A stretch of DNA of 64,000 nt from Branchiostoma floridae (Eukaryota; Chordata; Leptocardii; Amphioxiformes; Branchiostomatidae), in assembly GCF_000003815.2 (NCBI RefSeq), contig NC_049991.1, forward strand, positions 12,451,123 to 12,515,122. Reading direction: 5' to 3'. Shown here piece by piece: positions 57,510 to 64,000 of the stretch (positions are counted from its first letter, which is position 1; every line of letters starts with the position of its first letter). Under the pieces are notes generated by a model, which was given only the letters and a program-made list of their open reading frames with translations, ran no database searches and was not told the DNA's origin. A program made the position numbers and the translations under genes.

Positions 57510-60500
57510 ACCACTAGCATTAAAACACATACACGCTCCGTACGTAGATGCAAAGATAGATGGTTAATAAATGGTGCAAACAAGATGTATAAAACTTTGA
57601 CTTTAGTCTAGGTTGAACAGTTACAAAAGATGCTTGGCCCTGAACTTTTGGTCCAAGACAAGTGCCTGTCGGTCTTGATGAACTGACAGGCTGTCCCATA
57701 CATTATTTGCCGCTCAAAAAAAATCATAACTCCAAAGAAAATTATAAAAACGGCATGGTTTCACTACATTCGAGTCAACTACTATGACGTTTGATACATG
57801 TCAACATAAATATTGAGTTAGTTTATCAAGCTCACGGACTCCCCACTTTAGATAACCTCATCAAGGCCAAGTCCAGGTTTGGAATGAACTCCACAATGCT
57901 AACATTCTTACAGTTATTCAATCTCAATCAATTTCCTTCCAATATAATTCAATTTCTGGGATGTGCCCGATGTTAACATCTGGAGTGACAGGTGTCCGTT
58001 ATCACCCGATATGTAAGCCTTCTCGTTCCCGAGATAATCCCCGTCAGCTGCTACTCTCGTTCCTCGTGTCCCCTGACAATCCCAGTTATTACACTTTTAA
58101 CGCCCTTAAGTCCCGACTGACGTGTTTTCTAAGGGAAAGTTTGGACTCGTTGTTATTGCAGTGAATTAACAGGGCTTAGAAGACATTTATAGGGATACTC
58201 ATACATTCCGTAACGCCTTAGCAACTTGGTTGGTGACAAGGGATTGAACATTTCAGGAATGTCTCTCACATAGAGCATTGGCACTGGTTTAGTCGACTTC
58301 TTCTTTCAAACATGAAAAGTACACTCACATTAATATTGTTTTGAAATGCAGGGTACCGCGTTTGGTACACGCCTGGACATACTTAATCATATGCATATTT
58401 CATGTTTCATGATACGATTGCAAAAATGCGTTTGTCAGTTGGATTCCGCAGATAATGAACCGCACAATTATTTCCATTCCATCTGCAAATCACTAAGCTC
58501 CAGCCAAGCTTCCTTACCTAACTCCTACGATGCCGTACATCTTGAAATAAACTTGTCAACCTACCAACACCAGCTGAACAGTTTGTATAGTCTTGCCCCC
58601 TTCTACCTAAAAGCTATATACAGAAAGTATTAATCAGCTGATATATCTCAACTCTCCTCCACACCCAGGCCCCTCCCTCCTCATTTACAGAAATCCCTTC
58701 AGCCAAAACTATCTCCCGGCAAGGAAGTCGCGATTATCAAACAGGAGTAAAGTGAGCCCGGGATTGCGACGCGTGGATTACACCTCCCCAAAGGGACCGC
58801 TATCCGACGCCCAAAATGTGTGGTAAAGAGTTATGGTCTCAAACTGTATAGCAACTGCTTAAACAAAAAAAGGGAACGGAACAAGGATGATTGCTGTATT
58901 TTGAGTTGATATAGGAATGATATCACTACGTTTAGAAGATTGTCCCAGAGATATCAATGCTTGCCTCGTTTGCAATGTACATTTGTATGTAACGTGGCAT
59001 GTTTTTGCTATAAACCTACTCAAAAACTTTCGTCCGTTGACGAAACTTCCTACGATCGTTTGAATGCGTTCCAAGAAACCAAGATTACCGGATAGTTCCC
59101 AAAAGTCTTTCGTCAGAAAGTTTTTCCGCAAAGCAAACCCAGGCCTTATCCAATAGCTATGACTTCACTTTTTTCCAGGATTTTCGACATGTCTGCCTAC
59201 ATAATCAACTACCGTTATGTCTAAGTCGGCGTGTGTACGTGTACTGAAGGCAGACTGTACCAGTGCCAAAGCTTCTGGAGCGAGTATGAGCAATCGAAAA
59301 TGCTGACTTGAACATGTATGAGCAATTTGCGCAGCATCGATTTTTAAATGTTTCAATCCGCTCACTGTGAATACATGTGCAGTGCTGCCTCGCAGATAAA
59401 TTTGGCTTTGTAAAGTACAATGAGCACGATGCTTTGAGTATCATTAATTTTGAACATCATTTGATGCTATCTCATACACTTTAAGGGGGTTATGGTAACG
59501 TAATTTTGATTCATACTGGAGACGAATGCTCACACTCCTTTTCCTTGATGTTTCCGTACGAAAGAAAAATGTAGCCGCAAACTACGGATAAAAAGCTTTT
59601 ACGAATTTAGCCTTTCCTCCTTCTGTCAAAAATGACATTATCTTGGGTCGACCGATCACTCCGTCCCAACATGCCCTGCGGCCGGAGTGACCCGAGTGCT
59701 CCCGAAGAGCTTTCGGGCGGTGTGCAGTTCAGACGAAATGACCCTTTCTTTTCTCTCTACTGGCTTCTCTTGTGCTCCTATTAAGATCGTTATCTGGATC
59801 ATTTGTAGGCAGAATCACTGGCAATGGTTGGAGCCTCAGTGAAGTCTGTTTGCTCAGCATTGGCATATCTATGTCTTTGGAATCTCTGAAAACTAATAAG
59901 TGGAATGACTACACTAAATACTGCTTGGCCAGGCAAACACAGATAATGTGCGCATGTCGCAGTCATGATGTAGCTACATATTTGAAACAATGCAAACTTT
60001 AAAAAAAAAAAAAATCTAATGGTAAATGTCGTACTATCCTTGAATGTATCGCTTCATCTCTTTGGACTATACACATCTTTAGTAAAATGGAAGAAAGGGG
60101 TAAATTCTATTTCTTTACGGTAGAGATGTTCAGAACTTAATTCAAGGTTTCTTAAATTCTTCATAAATGTCACAGTCGGTGCTCTCTCCCTCGCCTCCGC
60201 CCCCCTCCCACAGTTCTTGGCTCCGCATCGCGCTCAACTTGATAAAGCGCCGCACCTTCCAGTCCAAAATCAATTACACACCGTCTTATTGATTCCGGCC
60301 GACTATTTGTTCAATTTGGGCGTGCTTGAGGCGCTTTCCGTGTTTATTAGGTGGTGTAATGGGAGGAGAGGCCGCCGTGCTTATGCAGACCCACGCCAAT
60401 TGATTAAACTTAGCGTGCAGAAGGCGGTGGTGGCGGCATGATGAGAGGGTCTGTCGTGCCCGGACTGTGCATGAACTTGGCCCTGAGGGTACAGCAAGCT

Positions 60501-62879
60501 GTGATATGAACCTGCGATACAGAGAAGGCAATATGTTGAATCATAAAACTGTCTGTTTCCAAATTTGACGCCTTTTGCCACTTCAGAATTACATCTAAAG
60601 TTATTTGACATTTTTCCATCAATCTCTGCCGTACTAGTATGAGGAGACTACAACACTACAGTGCGGTACACGCATATATGTGCAGGTGGTATTGGCGTTA
60701 GTGTGCTTAATTTCAAGTAAACAAAACCAGCATAACGTCAATGATCTCTTACCCGTACAGGTACGTTTCAACGTTTCTACTTTTGTTTTCAAGTAAAATC
60801 AATCACCGACTTTCCCTATCTCGAAATCTATATATCGAATGGTTATTGGGATTTTCTCCAAAACAGGGCTATCAACCCGATAGTATACTATGCACGCTCA
60901 TAAGAAAGTCTTTGAGATTTTGACGTTGCTAGATATTTCGCGTGCTATACTCATATGTATTGTTATATTAATTAGGCTGTTAAGCTTTATGCTATAGTTG
61001 TTACCATACATTGTATCATGTACAATTGTCGTGCAATAAAGTTCTTCTCATACCTCCCTCCGTGTGTACAGCGTATTATATTGAATCATATATGTACATT
61101 GTAGAAGCCAGTTAATTGCACGACGGATTATCGCACACTTATATCAATTGCACGAAATCTCAAAATCCCGTGAAGGTGAGGTGCAGCTGTATAACTTCGC
61201 TTTGTTGCACCACCCAGATAATTGCACGAAATATGCTTGAAAATGGGTGTGCAACTAAACGGCTTCTACTGTATATCCGTTGTCAACACCACTGCACTTT
61301 GCAAATCTGTGGTAGAGGGCGTGGCGTACCACAGAAAAGCCGTTTCACATACCTCAAAATTTACAAATTCATAACTCTATCCCTGAGGAGCCAAGCATCA
61401 AATTAAGGCCAATGTACCCAATGTTTTGTGCATCAATTGATTTAATATTTACGGGATAGACGCATTTCCTTAGATCGGTTTATCGATATATACTACATGA
61501 GTTATTTGGCCATTTGTCATTTCGGACCGATATTAGCTAACAGGGAGGAAGGTTATTACAGCTTAGATGGACATTTTCGTCCGAGCTCGAGTCTGCATTA
61601 GTTACTAATGCGGAAACAAGTGCTTAAGACTACTTCTGACATAAAACTTCATGAATTCTGCTGGTCAATAAATAAATAAATAAATTGTTGTGAAAACTAA
61701 ACACGTTTCTTTCCTATACCTGCTCTTTTCTGCTTCTTTACATCATCTAAGATTTTTTTTCTCCCTCACTCCTTGCAAGTATTTTATAGTCTTCAACATT
61801 TCTAAACTTTGAATATTTTCGGTGGTTCGGAAGGCAGGTCGGGGTAAAAGATTCCTTGGCGGAGGATCTCAAGTTTATATTTGAAACAGTAAGAAAGTTT
61901 CATTCTTTCCACTTCAAAGAACTACGTATACATACTTTCCTAAAAATGACGACGGCTTCAGAAGACCTGCTTGTGTTGTGGATGGAAGAAAATCCTTGCT
62001 GTGAGCGGTTCGCAGGCTCAGCTCTTTCATCACTCATGTTCCCCCCGGCCATATTCATCCGCGTCCAGCGCGGCACTGCAGGTGGGCTCGGCTCATGAAT
62101 ACATAATGCGTAAACTGTCCCCTTGATACCTGTCCAGTTGACACATTACCTCTGGCTAAAGTACGGCCTAAATTGACACATGGATATTCTTATAGAAATT
62201 CCTTGATTTGATAATAACACATTGACAATACAAACATTGAAGCGAAAAACCGTTAGCACTGAAAAAGAATAGATCGCATCACGCAAAAGATGAGCAATAA
62301 TACTAACAGATTGACGAGGAAGTTTATTGTGGTATCTATGTTTGCAAAAAAATGTCAAAGGAAAACATAAGTTCTGTACATGTGCTTCTCTGTCTTCTCC
62401 CGAAACAAACGCTGCGTTCTACCTCGGTACTTGAGTCGGAACCTAACACTCGGGCTCTCCCTACATGCGGTCCTGAATAGAGCTAATATTATTTCTCCAG
62501 CCGGATCGATGACCGGGCCTTCACACACGGGAAATAAAGATAACAATTTCCTTCCTGGTCGGCAATTTGTAGAGCCCGCTGATTCATTATTGTCATTATG
62601 CTAATTCTCCTTCAATTTATTCCTCATGAAGACAAGGGACTGCTGTGTAGAATTCAATATAATTCCTTGTTAACAGGTCTTATCAGAGAGGCACGTCTTG
62701 TTTCATATGGCTGACGAGAATATTGACTTTTGTTCGGGGTTCAATAAACATGAGATTAACCAATTTGGATCGAGGAAATGGAGTTTTGGATTTCTAACAT
62801 TTGTCACAGCGCAACACGGCCGCGATTAGAGAACAATCCACGCACAGGTGCTGCTGTAGAGTGAGGAGGGTTCGCGAGA
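57510..62879. other. Gene-free stretch with scattered GC-rich blocks
   Basis: No gene is supported over 5.3 kb. GC-rich ORF-poor patches lie at 58660-58830, 59640-59740, 60180-60480 and 62390-62600. Bases 60970-61060 end in GTGCAATAAAGTTCTTCTCA, which resembles the 3' tail of some LINEs. Bases 61110-61250 carry several copies of the word AATTGCACGA, also typical of repeat sequence. None of these is secure. Confidence 0.35.
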
Positions 62880-63260
62880 GGTGGCGGTATACGGGAGAAA
62901 ACCTGGCACCCGCTGGTGGTAATTAGTTATTTCTGATTCCCCTCCACGGCTTAAATTAATATTGCGTTAAGCGCATTAATATGTGGAGCCACGAGTGGGC
63001 TTACTTTATTAATAACGGTTGTTTCTCGGGGCCAAACCCCATGTGCGACAATATGAGGAGACGGCGCTGTTCCGGACGCCAAGACGTGGTGCGGAATCGC
63101 AAAGAGTGACAATGTCGTCCCGCGGGGATGCGGCAAATTTCGCCGCTCAGCGACATCAGTAATCCCTGCCGTAAAATGTCAACGTTGAGGGATTTCTCAT
63201 CTCATATCGTGGGATTACGACAGCGTACGCTGCCGCCCAGTTTTGGCAGGAAAGACACGA
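62810..63260. other. Candidate conserved non-coding block with dense homeodomain-like cores
   Basis: GC-rich and AT-rich motifs alternate. They include GGTAATTAGTTA, TTAAATTAATATTGCG, GCGCATTAATATG and TTTATTAATAACGG. There is no convincing ORF. Such clustering is common in enhancers of developmental genes, but conservation cannot be judged here. Confidence 0.28.
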
Positions 63261-64000
63261 AACCCGCGTCATGATTTACGGTGGTCTTCAAAGAAACAGA
63301 AGTTTTATATTATTTTACTGTGATACCACATAAACCAGGTCTTTTATGCAAGCTAAGTTGACGTGGTTTGGAAAGCTAATCAGCACCTTATTGGTAAGTC
63401 GGATTGAGAGTAACGCACGTTTGATGGGATTTTGATACCAAAACGCCGCGGTAAATAAAAGAAAATTGACAAAACTGTCCCGATGGCGTTGGCAAAACTT
63501 TCCTGCTTGGAGACAGCTCAACAATCACTGCGTAAAACAGCAGAATTTTGGCGCTTTCCTAATAAAACTGCATGTTAGGATGAGGATAGATTTGGACAGC
63601 GCTGGTGTGGATTTCCTACAGGGGAGTGGATATTCTTGAAGTCCATTTTGATCCACTGCGGCAATAATACTAGAAAATGACTACAAAATACCTGGCGTAC
63701 CCGCAAAAATGTCTATCCGGTTTATTCCTATTTGTTTTATAGTCATGAAACGTGAGGACAGTTTTGATCCATGAAGTAGCAAACTTTTAGGATCAGGCTG
63801 TGTCTGTTTTTCAATTTCAGGATGTTACTATGGGGCAATGATAGTCGTGCCTACGCATCTTCGTCTATTCTTATGTGTTTCTTGCTTTTAAGTGAAAACT
63901 GTGATACATTCTTCTTTTACTACTAGGCATTATATATGGAACTCATTTTTCATATCTTTGACTTAATATGATAAGTTACAAAACATCTACCTGTTCAAAT
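63261..64000. other. Right end of window; nothing recognised
   Basis: Mixed sequence without a gene, RNA or clear repeat. Confidence 0.4.

Noticed and set aside
56486-57567. ORFs of more than 300 codons
   Set aside because: They run through the 845-base N gap and have no real coding sequence.

Overview
This is eukaryotic, animal DNA. It has multi-exon genes with GT-AG introns, long gene-free stretches, microsatellites, satellite arrays, inverted-repeat transposons and two runs of N (assembly gaps of 100 and 845 bases). The gene content is a CYP2-clan cytochrome P450, a paired-class homeobox gene with the intron between homeodomain positions 46 and 47, three Ly6/uPAR-type surface proteins with mucin-like stalks, and an LRR transmembrane receptor-like gene in one exon block. 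Together these suggest an invertebrate deuterostome, most likely a lancelet (Branchiostoma). That assignment is inference; no species marker is present.

Layout. 452-3379 (+): Ly6 gene A, first exon outside the window, last intron carrying a 1.07-kb terminal-inverted-repeat element. 4725-7735 (+): P450 in four exons, its long third exon frameshifted by a perfect 58-bp tandem duplication. 8700-11878 (-): Ly6 gene B, complete in five exons, with a stalk made of a 24-bp minisatellite and a 0.88-kb inverted-repeat element in one intron. 15239-17479 (-): Ly6 gene C, complete in six exons. 17480-28439: no gene recognised; one short MITE and GC-rich blocks that look like candidate conserved non-coding sequence. 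28790-32304 (+): the homeobox gene, with a TATA box at 28440. 32305-38500: gene desert with another regulatory-looking block. 38500-40190: 115-bp satellite, partly arranged as a 345-bp trimer. 41330-42130: an unrelated-length 141-bp satellite. 43903-43973 (-): tRNA-like Pol III unit. 44190-45736 (-): LRR transmembrane gene with an apparent 1-nt frameshift. 45874-46924: nest of related inverted-repeat elements. From 46925 to the end there is no secure gene, only repeats, short MITEs, a recent retro-insertion with 14-bp target-site duplication, and GC-rich candidate regulatory blocks.

The main result is the Ly6 cluster. Three paralogues share an unusual 12-cysteine Ly6-like domain, a shared NET glycosylation site, conserved phase-0 domain exons and a C-terminal hydrophobic tail that suggests GPI anchoring. 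Their stalk exons differ completely (Ala/Thr, Pro/Thr/Gln, or short Ala/Thr/Ser/Gly). They look like secreted or GPI-linked mucin-like surface proteins whose stalks evolve fast while the cysteine domain is kept. No operon-like relationship exists between the genes in the window; the P450 merely sits between two Ly6 genes.
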